Shown: positions 1 to 9,167 of the stretch, piece by piece | Layout: the number at the start of each line of letters is the position of its first letter | Numbering within the stretch: the first letter of the stretch is position 1 | DNA from: G965222505 sp965222505 | GTDB lineage: Bacteria; Bacteroidota; Rhodothermia; Rhodothermales; DATKEJ01 | Length of the DNA stretch: 64,000 nt | Reading direction: 5' to 3' | Assembly: GCA_965222505.1 (NCBI GenBank) | Contig: OZ244956.1 | Span: 5,146,001-5,210,000 of the forward strand | Translations under genes and position numbers: made by a program | Notes under the pieces: model-generated | The model's input: the letters and a program-made list of their open reading frames with translations, nothing else | The model's database searches: none | What the model was told of the DNA's origin: nothing

Positions 1-697
1 ATTCAAACGAGGGCAGAAAGTTCAGCGCGCCGGTGACGTTTTCGTGATTGATCAGGTTGTTGAGGCCGCCGACTTCCGGCAGGGTAAGAATGTACCATGC
101 GGCCCCGATGGTGCCGATCATCGCCATAACGAACTGCACCAGGTCGGTAAGTACCACGCCTCGGAGGCCGCCGAGGGCGCTGTATACCATCGTGATCCCG
201 GCGGCGATCACCACGGTTTGCACGGGGGACCATCCCATCATCACCCCGCCGATTTTGATGGCGGCCAGCGTCACCGCAGCCATGACGATGATGTTGAACA
301 GCAACCCCAGATACACCGCCCGAAAGCCCCGGAGAAACGTGGCCAGTCTGCCGGAATAGCGGATTTCGTAGAACTCAACATCGGTCAGTACACCGGAGCG
401 TCGCCAGAGCTTGGCGTACAAAAAGACCGTCAACATCCCTGTGAGCAGAAAGGCCCACCACGTCCAGTTGCCGAAGGTGCCGTTGGACCGGACGATGTCG
501 GTTACAAGGTTCGGCGTATCCGTCGAAAACGTCGTGGCCACCATCGAAATCCCCAAGAGCCACCAGGGCATGGACCGATCCCCAAGAAAAAAGGAATCAA
601 AGTTCCGCCCGGCCCGGCCCGAAACGGCCAGCCCAATCCCGAGGGAAACGAGAAAAAAAACGGCCATGATGGCCCAATCAAGAGCAGCGAGTTGCAT
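1..697 (-). CDS. Sodium/solute symporter (SSS family), C-terminus outside window
   Basis: Reading the minus strand from ATG at 697 gives an uninterrupted 232-residue protein that runs off the left edge. It starts MQLAALDWAIMAVFFLVSLG and is a string of hydrophobic helices with short loops. The segment GRNFDSFFLGDRSMPWWLLG, then ATTFSTDTP and later YSALGGLRGVVLTDLVQF, are the typical first helices and the GGLRGVVxTDxxQ signature of the sodium:solute symporter family. It would import a small solute with Na+ across the inner membrane; the substrate cannot be told. It is divergent from the GH109-like gene at 933, with a 235-bp gap that probably holds both promoters. Confidence 0.85.
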   Translation of the reverse strand, partial: MQLAALDWAIMAVFFLVSLGIGLAVSGRAGRNFDSFFLGDRSMPWWLLGISMVATTFSTDTPNLVTDIVRSNGTFGNWTWWAFLLTGMLTVFLYAKLWRRSGVLTDVEFYEIRYSGRLATFLRGFRAVYLGLLFNIIVMAAVTLAAIKIGGVMMGWSPVQTVVIAAGITMVYSALGGLRGVVLTDLVQFVMAMIGTIGAAWYILTLPEVGGLNNLINHENVTGALNFLPSFE

Positions 698-932
698 AAA
701 GCGATTTCAATGGAGGGATGACCCTCGTGGTCACCCTTCAAGATTAAATGGTGTAATGTACCCCGGATCATACACGGTCTTGTGCCGCCTCGACAAAAAA
801 GGAATCAGGGGTGCCGCGAATATCCCCCGTATCCAGTATGAATGTCAACCAATCCGGAAAGGGTTGCAGGTTTCATGTAAGGTTTGTACCGTAAGGCGTT
901 CCTTCTCCACCATTCTATTGACCTGTTTGCCC

Positions 933-2354
933 ATGAGTGCGTCTTCCAAGCCCCCCGATCCCAACGCCTTGGGTCGCCGTGATTTTATGAAACTCGGCGC
1001 CGCCGGTATGGGCGCAGCCCTGGTTGGCACGACCGGCATAGGGTGTACCGATGCCGTAAGTCAGGCACAGGCCGCTGATGACCTGCTGCGGACCCCAGAG
1101 CCGGGCCTGGGGCCGGCCCCCGACCAACTTTTTGCTGCGCCGCCCATGGAAGAGGTGCGCATCGGGTTTGTAGGGGTAGGGGGCATGGGGACTGCCCATG
1201 TCCGAAACCTCGTGCGCATCAAAGGAGCCCGGATCGCGGCGGTTTGTGATATCAGAGCAGCCCACGCCGAACGTGCACGGGATATCATCACAGAAGCCGG
1301 GCATCCCGCGCCTGCCCTCTATACCGGAGGCGAGCGCGACTTCGAGCGGATGTGTGCCGAGGAAGACCTGGACCTCGTTTACAACGCCACCCCCTGGCGC
1401 TGGCACGTGCCGATATGTCTGGCCGCCATGGAAAACGGCAAACACGCAGCCACCGAAGTACCCGCCGCCACCACCATTGAAGCATGCTGGCAACTGGTTG
1501 AGGCCGCCGAGAAATACAGCAAGCATTGCGTGATGATGGAGAATTGCAACTATGGCCGGGCCGAAATGATGGTCCTCAACATGGTGCGGCAAGGGCTCCT
1601 GGGTGAAGTCTTGCACGGGGAATGTGGCTATTTACACGACCTCCGCGCGATTAAATTTTCGCCGGAAGGAGAAGGCCTCTGGCGGCGCGCCCATTCTCAG
1701 GCAAGAAATGCCAACCTCTACCCGACGCACGGCCTGGGGCCTGTGGCACAGTGCATGAACATCAACCGGGGCGACCAGTTCGGGCATCTCGTCTCGATGA
1801 GCAGCCCGTCTCGTGGGCTTCAAATGTACGCTGAGGCCAACTTTCCAGAAGGAAGCCCACAACGCGCCGAGACATTTAAGTTGGGCGATGTAAACGTGTC
1901 CTTGATTCAGACCGTCCAGGGCCGGACGATCTACCTGAGCCATGATACCAACCTGCCACGCCCGTATAGCCGGATCAATCTGGTGCAAGGCACGAAGGGC
2001 ATTTTCCAGGGATATCCGGATCGGGTATACATCGAGGGTCGGGATGAAGGCCATAAATGGGTTGCTGCCGATACCTATGCCGAAGCATTTGAGCACCCCC
2101 TCTGGCGGGCAGAAGCTGATAACGCTGAGGGTGCAGGCCACGGAGGCATGGACTATCTCGAAGATTACCGACTCATCCAATGCCTCCTGAAGGGCGAACC
2201 CACCGACATGAACGTCTACGATGCCGCTGCCCTCAGTGCCGTCACGGAGCTGAGTGAGTTATCCGTGGCCCAGGGCAGCCGTCCCGTGGCCTTCCCCGAT
2301 TTTACGCGCGGGCGGTGGAAAACCTGGCCGGTCCTCGGCATTGTGGAGGGTTGA
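933..2354 (+). CDS. Gfo/Idh/MocA-fold protein, GH109-like (alpha-N-acetylgalactosaminidase type)
   Basis: 473 residues from ATG 933; the frame is open further upstream, but this start gives a twin-arginine signal (RRDFMKLGAAG, residues 15-25) with a cysteine at 38. A Rossmann NAD-binding motif GFVGVGGMGTAHVRN starts near residue 78. The motifs ERDFERMC, ATPWRWHVP, ATEVPAATT, MMENCNYGR and NLYPTHGLGPVAQCMNINRGD match the GH109 glycosidase group, which removes GalNAc by an NAD-dependent mechanism. The protein would act outside the cytoplasm after Tat export. It overlaps the next gene by one base. The family call is firm; the exact sugar is not. Confidence 0.88.
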   Translation: MSASSKPPDPNALGRRDFMKLGAAGMGAALVGTTGIGCTDAVSQAQAADDLLRTPEPGLGPAPDQLFAAPPMEEVRIGFVGVGGMGTAHVRNLVRIKGARIAAVCDIRAAHAERARDIITEAGHPAPALYTGGERDFERMCAEEDLDLVYNATPWRWHVPICLAAMENGKHAATEVPAATTIEACWQLVEAAEKYSKHCVMMENCNYGRAEMMVLNMVRQGLLGEVLHGECGYLHDLRAIKFSPEGEGLWRRAHSQARNANLYPTHGLGPVAQCMNINRGDQFGHLVSMSSPSRGLQMYAEANFPEGSPQRAETFKLGDVNVSLIQTVQGRTIYLSHDTNLPRPYSRINLVQGTKGIFQGYPDRVYIEGRDEGHKWVAADTYAEAFEHPLWRAEADNAEGAGHGGMDYLEDYRLIQCLLKGEPTDMNVYDAAALSAVTELSELSVAQGSRPVAFPDFTRGRWKTWPVLGIVEG

Positions 2355-2962
2355 TGCTCTACGGACTCGATTTGTGCGGTACGCTCGTTTTTGCCGTCTC
2401 CGGTGCCCTGAAAGGCATCCGGCATGAACTGGATCTGCTGGGTGTATTGGTCCTGGCCGTTTCAACCGGTATCGGAGGGGGGATTGTTCGCGACCTCATT
2501 CTGGGGGCAACCCCGCCTGCTGTATTTCAGGACGAATGGTACCTCATCGTTTGCATCGCCGGCGGGTTGTTGGCCTTTTATGCCGCACCACCCATTGCCA
2601 AACGCTGGAACCGTGTGATGGTGGCCGATGCCATCGGCCTGGGGGTTTTCGCTGTGATCGGGGCAACCAAGGCTATCGCGTTTGGCCTCGGACCCATCGG
2701 GGTGACGATGATGGGGGCACTCACGGCAACCGGAGGGGGCGTCGTGCGGGACATGCTGGTGCGCGAGGTACCGGCCGTGATCCAGCGTGATTTTTACGCC
2801 ACAGCCGCGCTAATCGGCAGTTTTTGTCTGTGGGGCTTACATACGCTGGAGGCAGAACCGGTTATTCAAGCGGTGGTCACTATTGGTGCCACAACCACGC
2901 TACGGTTTTATGCCATGCACAAAAACATCAACTTGCCCCGTGCCGCTCCGCTTCCAGAATAA
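2354..2962 (+). CDS. TRIC/UPF0126 family membrane protein (YicG-like)
   Basis: 202 residues from the ATG that overlaps the stop codon of the GH109-like gene, so the two are translationally coupled. It has about seven hydrophobic helices and two internal repeats, each with a glycine-rich GGGxVRD signature (GIGGGIVRDLILG and TGGGVVRDMLV). This duplicated motif is characteristic of bacterial TRIC-type trimeric cation channels, formerly UPF0126. Length fits the family (about 200 residues). The role in this context is unknown; coupling to a glycosidase gene may be incidental. Confidence 0.85.
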   Translation: MLYGLDLCGTLVFAVSGALKGIRHELDLLGVLVLAVSTGIGGGIVRDLILGATPPAVFQDEWYLIVCIAGGLLAFYAAPPIAKRWNRVMVADAIGLGVFAVIGATKAIAFGLGPIGVTMMGALTATGGGVVRDMLVREVPAVIQRDFYATAALIGSFCLWGLHTLEAEPVIQAVVTIGATTTLRFYAMHKNINLPRAAPLPE

Positions 2963-2997
2963 TGAATATGTCGTTGGCCCATTGACCACGTCGCGAA

Positions 2998-3028
2998 TTG
3001 GTTTTATGTAGAAAAAGTTATATATTTC
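2998..3028 (+). promoter_or_regulatory. Putative Bacteroidota-type promoter for the sorting-tail protein gene
   Basis: TTG at 2998-3000 followed after exactly 20 bases by TATATTTC at 3021-3028, close to the Bacteroidota consensus TTTG-N19/20-TAnnTTTG. It lies about 155 bp before the ATG at 3183, leaving a long 5' leader that contains a hairpin and a direct repeat. Confidence 0.45.
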
Positions 3029-3047
3029 TCCAGAACCGGCGTTCCTT

Positions 3048-3108
3048 TGAGGCAATAATGGGGGCATTCCCGGTTCATGGACCATTGGCATGGTCCTATG
3101 AGGCAATA
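3048..3108 (+). repeat. Direct repeat and hairpin in the 5' leader
   Basis: TGAGGCAATA occurs at 3048-3057 and 3099-3108. Between them is a 6-bp stem hairpin, GGACCA (3079-3084) and TGGTCC (3091-3096). Both lie in the leader of the secreted protein gene at 3183. Function unknown; could be a regulator site or leader structure. Confidence 0.4.
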
Positions 3109-3182
3109 TGAATCTTCCCTTGCCACATGGAGAGCGATTTCACTTGGGCAAGGAAATCCTATTCTTGTTGGGAGGCAATGGT

Positions 3183-5192
3183 ATGCGTACGCTATACGAT
3201 CACATCAACGTGGCATCGGTATGTCTATTTATTCTTGGTACCCTTCTGCTTTTGCTTTTTGTTCAGACCCCATTGGTTCAGGCGCAGTGTACACAACTGA
3301 CGGTATCCTGCTTTGTGATTGGACCATATGATGCAGACATCGGCCCTTCCGATGGAAGTGTTATTTTTAGAAATCAAGATGCCTTTGTAAGCGTGCCTTA
3401 CTTGAGTCAAGGATATCCCGGCAATACGGGGTACCAAGCACCGAGTTCGATGGCCCAGCACAAGGATGTGGGTACGTTGTACGGAGTGGCCTGGCCCCAA
3501 AATAACCCAGCCTATGTGTTCGCATCGGCCTATATGAAACGAGGGACCGGCTTTGGGCCGTTAGGATCAGGTGGGGTCTACCGGTTGGAAGTTGGTGGCA
3601 CACCGCCCGCGAGTGTGACCCAATGGGCCACCATCCCCAATACGGATGATGGGACGGTAGCGCATAACTTTGATGAAAATGGAGACCACACTACGACGAG
3701 CTACGACAATGACATAACGCATGCGCATATTGGCAAGACCAGTTTGGGTGACCTTGAGGTTGATCTAAGTGGTAACCTGCTCTACGTCGTTAACCTCTAC
3801 GACAAACACTTGTATTCGCTACCGACTACAGGGACGCCGCCGGTATCGGCTACGGATCTGGGAGCGATCACGAAGCCCGCAAACTGTGTGGCTGGAGATT
3901 TTCGCCCCTTTGGGTTAGGGGTGCATCCGGTAACGGGAATATTGCATATTGGTGCGGTCTGCTCCAATGAATCCAGCACTTCAACCGATGGATTGCGCGG
4001 GTATGTGCTGCAATATAATGGGAGTACATTCACACAGGTTTTTGATTTCGATCTCAACTACGTTTTGCGTCCATCAAATTTATCATGGGTTCCTTGGACC
4101 GGCAGTACCACTTCGTTTCAACCCATGTTGGCAGATGTTGCGTTCTTGGGAGAAGATTTAATCCTCGGCCTTCGAGGGCGAAGTCAGGATTTTTTTTACA
4201 ATCCCGCAGGTTCCAGTCCGGGACACGGCGACGTACTGAGGGCCTGTTGGAATGAGACCACGTCCACTTGGGGCCTGGAAAATGGAGGGGCTTGTGGGGC
4301 TTTGACCGGAAGCGGACCCATTGAAGGCCCCGGCGGGGGATCGTTTTTTGCCGATATCGATGTTGCAAATGTCATCAATTCCAGCATTGGGAGTGTAGCG
4401 GTGGCGGTCGATGTGAATAGCAGTCGCGACCGTGTGGTAGGTACGACAAATGATCCACTACGGATTGTATCAGGTGGCTTAAATTATTGGAACCTCGCCG
4501 ACGGCACAAAGCTGGAGCTATATGAAGTGTTCCGAGGGAGTGCAAGTGGCAACGGTGGCGCAACTGGCCAATATGGGAAAGCAGCCGGCCTGGGTGACAT
4601 AGAAGATAACTGCCTCCCCCTCACAGGATTACCCATAGAGTTGAACCAGTTTGAAGCCTTGCCCAACGAAGGAAGCGTGCTACTTCGCTGGACAACCCTC
4701 AGCGAAACAGAGAATGCCGGTTTTGCCGTAGAGCACCGGTCGGGCCATACCCCGTTTGAAGAAATGGGTTTTGTTGCGGGTATGGGTACCACACAGGATG
4801 AACAGACCTATCATTTTAAGGTCAACAATCTATCGCCCGGCCTGCATGTGTTCCGGCTCCGTCAAACAGATTTTGACGGGTCTTTTGCATACAGCGAGGA
4901 AGTAGAAGCCATCGTCGACGTGCCTGGAGCCTTCTACTTTGCACCAGCCTATCCCAACCCCTTTAATCCGTCCACAACCCTTGACTTTGCGGTACCGGAC
5001 CGGCAACCGGTTACGCTGGCATTGCATGATGTGACCGGACGTTTGATCCAGGTACTCTATACAGGTACGCCCGAAGCAAATACGCTGCAACAGGTCGGCA
5101 TTAATGCAGGTGGACTTCCCAGCGGCCTGTACATGGTGTACCTGACGGGAAGGAATTTCTCAGCCGCGCAGAAGATTGTGTTGCATAAGTAA
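3183..5192 (+). CDS. Secreted protein with type IX secretion C-terminal sorting domain
   Basis: 669 residues. ATG 3183 is chosen because GGGAGG lies just upstream and it places a Sec signal peptide (hydrophobic residues 10-31, cleavage near VQAQ-C35/36) at the N-terminus. The central region has repeated propeller-like blocks with GGVYRLEV, GDLEVDLSGNLLYVV and FGLGVHPVTGILHIGAVC, suggesting a beta-propeller. The last 90 residues contain AYPNPFNPSTTLDFAVP and end SGLYMVYLTG...QKIVLHK, the standard type A sorting signal for the type IX secretion system. It is therefore predicted to be exported across the outer membrane. It converges with the DUF5916 gene. Confidence 0.88.
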   Translation: MRTLYDHINVASVCLFILGTLLLLLFVQTPLVQAQCTQLTVSCFVIGPYDADIGPSDGSVIFRNQDAFVSVPYLSQGYPGNTGYQAPSSMAQHKDVGTLYGVAWPQNNPAYVFASAYMKRGTGFGPLGSGGVYRLEVGGTPPASVTQWATIPNTDDGTVAHNFDENGDHTTTSYDNDITHAHIGKTSLGDLEVDLSGNLLYVVNLYDKHLYSLPTTGTPPVSATDLGAITKPANCVAGDFRPFGLGVHPVTGILHIGAVCSNESSTSTDGLRGYVLQYNGSTFTQVFDFDLNYVLRPSNLSWVPWTGSTTSFQPMLADVAFLGEDLILGLRGRSQDFFYNPAGSSPGHGDVLRACWNETTSTWGLENGGACGALTGSGPIEGPGGGSFFADIDVANVINSSIGSVAVAVDVNSSRDRVVGTTNDPLRIVSGGLNYWNLADGTKLELYEVFRGSASGNGGATGQYGKAAGLGDIEDNCLPLTGLPIELNQFEALPNEGSVLLRWTTLSETENAGFAVEHRSGHTPFEEMGFVAGMGTTQDEQTYHFKVNNLSPGLHVFRLRQTDFDGSFAYSEEVEAIVDVPGAFYFAPAYPNPFNPSTTLDFAVPDRQPVTLALHDVTGRLIQVLYTGTPEANTLQQVGINAGGLPSGLYMVYLTGRNFSAAQKIVLHK

Positions 5193-5222
5193 ACGCACGG
5201 TAGGAAGTATGCGTCAGGTCTT

Positions 5223-7466
5223 TTAGATCTGGAACGTGTATGTATACTTCGCCTGGATCGATCGGTTATCGCTGCGGGGGAGGATGGGCGTAATGCGTCG
5301 TCGATCCAGGTTCAAGCCCTCGTTGTACACGATCCAGAAATCGTTGCCCTCCCGGATGTTGTACCGAAACCGGATATTGGCCGAGAACGCATCGGCATTG
5401 CTGTTGTACTGCACGAATGTATTGGCCGAAAGGTTGGTGTTCAGGGCCGTGCCGATGCGGAGGCGGGCAATGTGGGCATCAAATTCCTGATCACGGCCCC
5501 CGAAGCGCACACGGCTGTACTGATAGGTGCCCCCCAATTCCAGATGCGGGGACACGTACCAGATCGGCCGAATCATAAACGTAGACTGCCACCCATCATA
5601 AAAGGTGCCAGCCTCAATCGACGGTCGGATTTGAACCAAGCTGGTGTGGCTCACTTTGTAAGAAGCGGCGGCGCTAAAAAACGTGTAATCTCCAACTGGC
5701 ACCTCGGCATCTTTGGAGAGCGCAAACGGTTCAAGCAGGTCTTCGTACACCGCCTTTGCTTGCAACGACACGCTCGATCCCGACTTAAAACTGATATCCC
5801 ATTCCGGCCCAACCTCTGCCGATTCTATCGAACCATCCCCATTGCGCAAGAACGCCAGGCCACTCAGGCCCAGGGTGTGGTAGATCAGAGCAGAAGATTC
5901 TCCAGGGAGCCAGGTATAGGACAACGTATTGTCTAACAAGGTGAAATTGTTGCGCTGCGTAAAGCCAATGCCGGGGTTATAGGTACGTCCGGCCCAGGCC
6001 AAAATACTCTGGTACCCCCAGCCGATTCGGGTTCGGCGTTCCATCTGGGCGGTGAGCCGTCCGTTGGTCAGCCCGGCATCCTCGTTTGCATCGTCGAAGG
6101 ATTGTGCCCATTGCAAGGTCAGGTAGTCATCGCCGAACAGCCGAAAAACCCCGTCCAGTCCATAGGCCACGTTGTGGCTGCCATGGGCGCTGGCCCGACG
6201 GGTAAACATACCCCCCGCATAGGAATAGGGATTAAATGCCTGCCGCCGGACCCGAACCACGCCGAAGTTTTCTGAGGGCAGGGCATCGCTGTCCACGGTT
6301 TGCATATCCAGCAGCCCCACATCCCACGTTCCGATCCGTCCCACCATGCGAACCCCGCCATAAAGCTGGACTTGCTGCCCATCGTCAGTCAGGCCGATGC
6401 GGCGGCTGTGGAACAGGCGGCTAAGCCCTCCGGTGCGAAAATCAAAGATGCTGGCCCGTTCCTGGAAAAACTGCCGTTTTTCAGGGAAGAAGAGGGAGAA
6501 GCGGGTCAGGTTTACTTGTTGGTCATCGGCCTCGACCTGCGCAAAGTCCGTATTGACGGTCAGGTCCACGGTCAGATTGTTCGTGAGGCCGTATTTGAGG
6601 TCGAAGCCCACTTCCCCGATACCATCATCTGTTTGTTCAAAGGCCGAGCCGTCTGCATTCAGGGCATGGGATTGTCCGAAGCCGCCCAGGGCATAGGGGG
6701 TGATATAGACTGGTTTTTGCGGTTTGGGTCCTTCCAGGACGATTTTCTGGGCGAGGGAGGGTTTCAGGAAGGCCCAGTCGGCGACGGGTTTGACGGAAGG
6801 GAAAACCAGCCGCTCGGTTTTACGGGCCACCTTGCGCTGCATGGCCAGGCCCATCATGACCTTTCCGTCTTCATTCTGGAACCGCAGGCTGGAGAACGGA
6901 ACCCGAATCTCGGCGAACCAGCCGTCCGACGTGATCTGGGTTTCGGAATCCCAGAAGGTGTTAAAGTCCTGGTTGATCCATCCGCCCGTGGCGATGCCGC
7001 CCCCACTGGCATCATTGGAAATAGCCGAGTCTGTACGGTTGCCGCCGGGGGTGGTGTTGATGATGATGCCGGTTTCGTTGTCGTTAAACGTGTCCAGCAT
7101 GATCTCGAAGTGGTCGCTCCCGTTCAGTCGGTCGCGGTAAAACGAGTTGGCCCGTATCCCGGCTTCTCCTTCCTGGTCATAGGCCCGTAGGCTGAAATAC
7201 AGGAAGTCGTCGTCGTGGGCAACCCGAAACTCCGTTTTTTCGGTCGGTTGTGCACCGTTGTCCGGTTCATACTGGGTAGGCCGCCAAGGTTCGATGGCCT
7301 CCCAGGCAGGTTCGGTGCTAAAACCGTCCAGGGTGATCGGGCCGGTCAGCCGAGGAATCTGTAACGGCGCGGCATCCTGAGCCTGGAGCACATCCAACGG
7401 CCCAAACAACAGGCCGAAACAGCACAGCAAAACTGCAAAACCGGTGCTTCCTTTTGCCTGGTCCAT
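5223..7466 (-). CDS. DUF5916 outer-membrane protein with CBM9-like N-terminal domain
   Basis: 747 residues from ATG at 7466; an upstream in-frame ATG exists at 7568, but the 7466 start puts a signal peptide (VLLCCFGLLFG, cleavage after LQAQ at about residue 30) at the N-terminus. Residues 35-230 resemble a family 9 carbohydrate-binding module (ITLDGFSTEPAWEAI, FRVAHDDDFLYFSLRAYD). The rest, with FSLFFPEKRQFFQERASIF and many alternating aromatic beta-strands ending in phenylalanine-free YTYTFQI, is the DUF5916 beta-barrel-like region common in Bacteroidota. It probably sits in the outer membrane and handles glycans, but the function is not established. Confidence 0.85.
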   Translation of the reverse strand: MDQAKGSTGFAVLLCCFGLLFGPLDVLQAQDAAPLQIPRLTGPITLDGFSTEPAWEAIEPWRPTQYEPDNGAQPTEKTEFRVAHDDDFLYFSLRAYDQEGEAGIRANSFYRDRLNGSDHFEIMLDTFNDNETGIIINTTPGGNRTDSAISNDASGGGIATGGWINQDFNTFWDSETQITSDGWFAEIRVPFSSLRFQNEDGKVMMGLAMQRKVARKTERLVFPSVKPVADWAFLKPSLAQKIVLEGPKPQKPVYITPYALGGFGQSHALNADGSAFEQTDDGIGEVGFDLKYGLTNNLTVDLTVNTDFAQVEADDQQVNLTRFSLFFPEKRQFFQERASIFDFRTGGLSRLFHSRRIGLTDDGQQVQLYGGVRMVGRIGTWDVGLLDMQTVDSDALPSENFGVVRVRRQAFNPYSYAGGMFTRRASAHGSHNVAYGLDGVFRLFGDDYLTLQWAQSFDDANEDAGLTNGRLTAQMERRTRIGWGYQSILAWAGRTYNPGIGFTQRNNFTLLDNTLSYTWLPGESSALIYHTLGLSGLAFLRNGDGSIESAEVGPEWDISFKSGSSVSLQAKAVYEDLLEPFALSKDAEVPVGDYTFFSAAASYKVSHTSLVQIRPSIEAGTFYDGWQSTFMIRPIWYVSPHLELGGTYQYSRVRFGGRDQEFDAHIARLRIGTALNTNLSANTFVQYNSNADAFSANIRFRYNIREGNDFWIVYNEGLNLDRRRITPILPRSDNRSIQAKYTYTFQI

Positions 7467-7632
7467 GTGGTGGTTCGGTTGGGGAGAGGTCCTGTGGTTT
7501 ATACCGGCAAGATCGCACCTTCCCCGTGCAGAATCAATACGACTTTGGAGAACCAAGTGCAAATACATGAAACTATAAATGGCGATGATGGTATGGCCTT
7601 ATCGTACGTCAGGTTTCATTTGACAGAAAGCC

Positions 7633-7923
7633 ATGTATAAGCTGATCATATCTTTCCTGTGCGCATTCATCTCTGGGGCACTCGTTTTTGCTTCACTCCG
7701 AACGAAGATTGAGTATTTTGGCGGTTTCTTTATTGGTTTGATAGTGGTATTCGAAGCTCTGGGAAAATTGGTCTTGGCCGCCTTCATCTGGATCATCGGC
7801 TTCATTTTTTTGGTGTGGATGCTCCTAGACCATAGTGCAGGCATAGGCCTCCTGACTATAGCGGCGCTACTGCATCTGTTCGTCTTGATAGCGGGGGCGA
7901 GGGCCTTGATGAGATATAGCTAA
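7633..7923 (+). CDS. Small hypothetical membrane protein
   Basis: 96 residues, starting at ATG 7633 with an AGAAAG-like ribosome site. It is almost entirely hydrophobic, with three predicted membrane helices (residues 3-21, 30-55, 56-90). No family recognised. It lies between the DUF5916 gene and decayed coding remnants near the prophage left end, so it may belong to older mobile DNA. Codon use is less GC-rich than the neighbouring host genes. Confidence 0.5.
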   Translation: MYKLIISFLCAFISGALVFASLRTKIEYFGGFFIGLIVVFEALGKLVLAAFIWIIGFIFLVWMLLDHSAGIGLLTIAALLHLFVLIAGARALMRYS

Positions 7924-8244
7924 GTCGGCCCAAGACCGTGTCGCACGGCGCATTTTTAAGGATATTCTGGGAGAGGAGACCGATACAAATAAGCCGGCTG
8001 AGTTCGGCGTCATGTCGGCTGATCTGCGTACGGCGCTCTTAAACGTTGGCGTCTGGACTGACGAAGACCTCAAGCCGATCAAAGAAGCTGGATCGGGTTA
8101 GGATTGGGACGTATTCAAAGGAGGATTGTAGAACCAGAACGGTTTCTTGGCCGTATAGCACATTCACGAGATCATACGCACTATGGCACAGTCGGCGCAA
8201 CGATTATATTTGGTGCCCCAACCACGCAAGCCGTGGGAAAGTGA
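7913..8244 (+). pseudogene. Two decayed coding remnants
   Basis: From 7913 to 8101 an open frame without a start codon encodes a natural-looking helical peptide containing SAQDRVARRIFKDILGEE and TALLNVGVWTDEDLKPIKEAG. From about 8104 to 8244 another frame encodes RRIVEPERFLGRIAH and GTVGATIIFGAP before its stop. Neither has a convincing start, and the frames shift between them, as expected for remnants of deleted genes. I do not recognise the families. Confidence 0.4.
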
Positions 8245-8348
8245 GGATGAGCATTTTTGATGCTGTTGCTTTCGTCTTAACCGTCTATGAGCTAGGAGGT
8301 AGCTAATAGGCTAACCACCATTGCAGGTCTTTTGCCCACGATTTGCCC

Positions 8349-8361
8349 AAAAATTAGGTAA
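8349..8361. other. Arm-site-like motif outside the prophage
   Basis: AAAAATTAGGTAA is the exact reverse complement of TTACCTAATTTTT found inside the prophage left end (8587-8599). It lies 95 bp to the host side of the left att repeat. It may mark an older integration at the same tRNA or be a chance AT-rich match. Confidence 0.35.
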
Positions 8362-8397
8362 TAATAGTCGGTAATCGGGGGAAATTGGACGTAAAAA

Positions 8398-8435
8398 GAA
8401 AGCGTTGTTCTTCACAAAGTGGAAAAACAACGCTT
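8398..8435 (-). terminator. Original tRNA-Arg terminator, now separated from its gene
   Basis: A perfect 10-bp inverted repeat, AAGCGTTGTT (8400-8409) and AACAACGCTT (8426-8435), followed on the minus strand by TTCTTTTT. It stands 20 bp beyond the 3' end of the tRNA fragment in the left att repeat, the expected place for the tRNA-Arg rho-independent terminator before the phage inserted. Confidence 0.75.
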
Positions 8436-8455
8436 ATAAATTAAGGACTTATCCT

Positions 8456-8501
8456 AAGCGCGCCCGGGATGATTCGAACACCCGACCTTCTGATCCGTAG
8501 T
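8456..8501. repeat. attL core (46-bp direct repeat)
   Basis: 46 bases identical to 52953-52998. The sequence is the 3' half of tRNA-Arg from the anticodon loop to just past the discriminator base. This is the host-side copy left by site-specific integration into the tRNA gene. Confidence 0.95.
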
Positions 8502-8586
8502 TTCATGGGTATATAAAATAATTCTTAGTATAAGTAATTGAATAATAGATATTAAGAAATAAGAGAAATAGATATAATATTTCGAG

Positions 8587-8608
8587 TTACCTAATTTTTA
8601 CCTAATTT
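8587..8608. promoter_or_regulatory. Candidate integrase arm-type site, left end
   Basis: TTACCTAATTTTTACCTAA is a tandem pair of TTACCTAA-like half sites in AT-rich DNA between attL and the endolysin gene. A near-identical pair, TTACCTAATTCTTACCTAA, stands at 52818-52836 beside the right att repeat. In the circular phage genome both would flank attP, as expected for arm-type integrase sites. The 8502-8665 gap otherwise holds AT-rich DNA with a TATAAT at 8573-8578. Confidence 0.55.
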
Positions 8609-8665
8609 CAGGCCAAAGCCAGGGCAAAGACCCGGCATTCCCGAGCATTTCACCAGTCGGCCTGA

Positions 8666-9163
8666 ATGAACCTCCGACCCATACTCAACCGGCTTCGTCG
8701 ATACGAGGGTGTCCGTGATGTGCCCTACTGGGACGGCACAGGGCGCCCGGTTGCTCTCCGGTCGGGCGAGGGGAATATGACCGTCGGCGTTGGCCGAAAC
8801 ATCGCCGCCCGGCCGTTCTCGGATGACGAGATCGCGCTCATGCTCTCGAACGATCTCCAGCGAGCCATTGAGGAATGTGACCGGCATATTCCGTGGTGGC
8901 GCGAAAAATCTGAGACTAGGCAACAGGTACTCCTAGACATGATGTTCAACATGGGCTGGGGAGGAGGCCGAAGGGGCCTGAGCAGTTTCCGGGTGACGCT
9001 ACCGCTCATCGAGAACGGCCAATACCACCGTGCAGCCAAAAACCTCAAGCGCTCACGGTGGGCGCGTCAAACAGGCCGCCGGGCCGTGGAAAACATCGCT
9101 CAACTACTCCTCAATGGGCCGGTGCCCTATGAGGATGCCCGAAAAATCGTAGCGAAACTATAG
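8666..9163 (+). CDS. Endolysin, T4-lysozyme-like (GH24)
   Basis: 165 residues. The N-terminus RRYEGVRDVPYWDGTG carries E14 and D23 at the same nine-residue spacing as the catalytic Glu11 and Asp20 of T4 lysozyme. MTVGVGRNI at 38-46 supplies the catalytic threonine (T39), with a loop about ten residues longer than in T4. FNMGWGGGRRGLSSF and W..R..GRRAVEN match the C-terminal lobe of GH24 muramidases. It cuts the peptidoglycan glycan chain at lysis. There is no signal peptide, so release would need the holin, which lies at the far end of the late operon (31876). Confidence 0.88.
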   Translation: MNLRPILNRLRRYEGVRDVPYWDGTGRPVALRSGEGNMTVGVGRNIAARPFSDDEIALMLSNDLQRAIEECDRHIPWWREKSETRQQVLLDMMFNMGWGGGRRGLSSFRVTLPLIENGQYHRAAKNLKRSRWARQTGRRAVENIAQLLLNGPVPYEDARKIVAKL

Positions 9164-9167
9164 AACT

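Noticed and set aside
411..932. In-frame extension upstream of the GH109-like gene
   Set aside because: It runs opposite the symporter gene and would bury the twin-arginine signal; ATG 933 places the Tat motif at the N-terminus.
6300..7190. Long open frame on the plus strand opposite the DUF5916 gene
   Set aside because: Its sequence is explained as an antisense shadow of a well-supported gene, and it shows no family motif or ribosome site.
8046..8306. 86-codon frame near attL
   Set aside because: Composition is not natural and it competes with better remnant frames in the same DNA.
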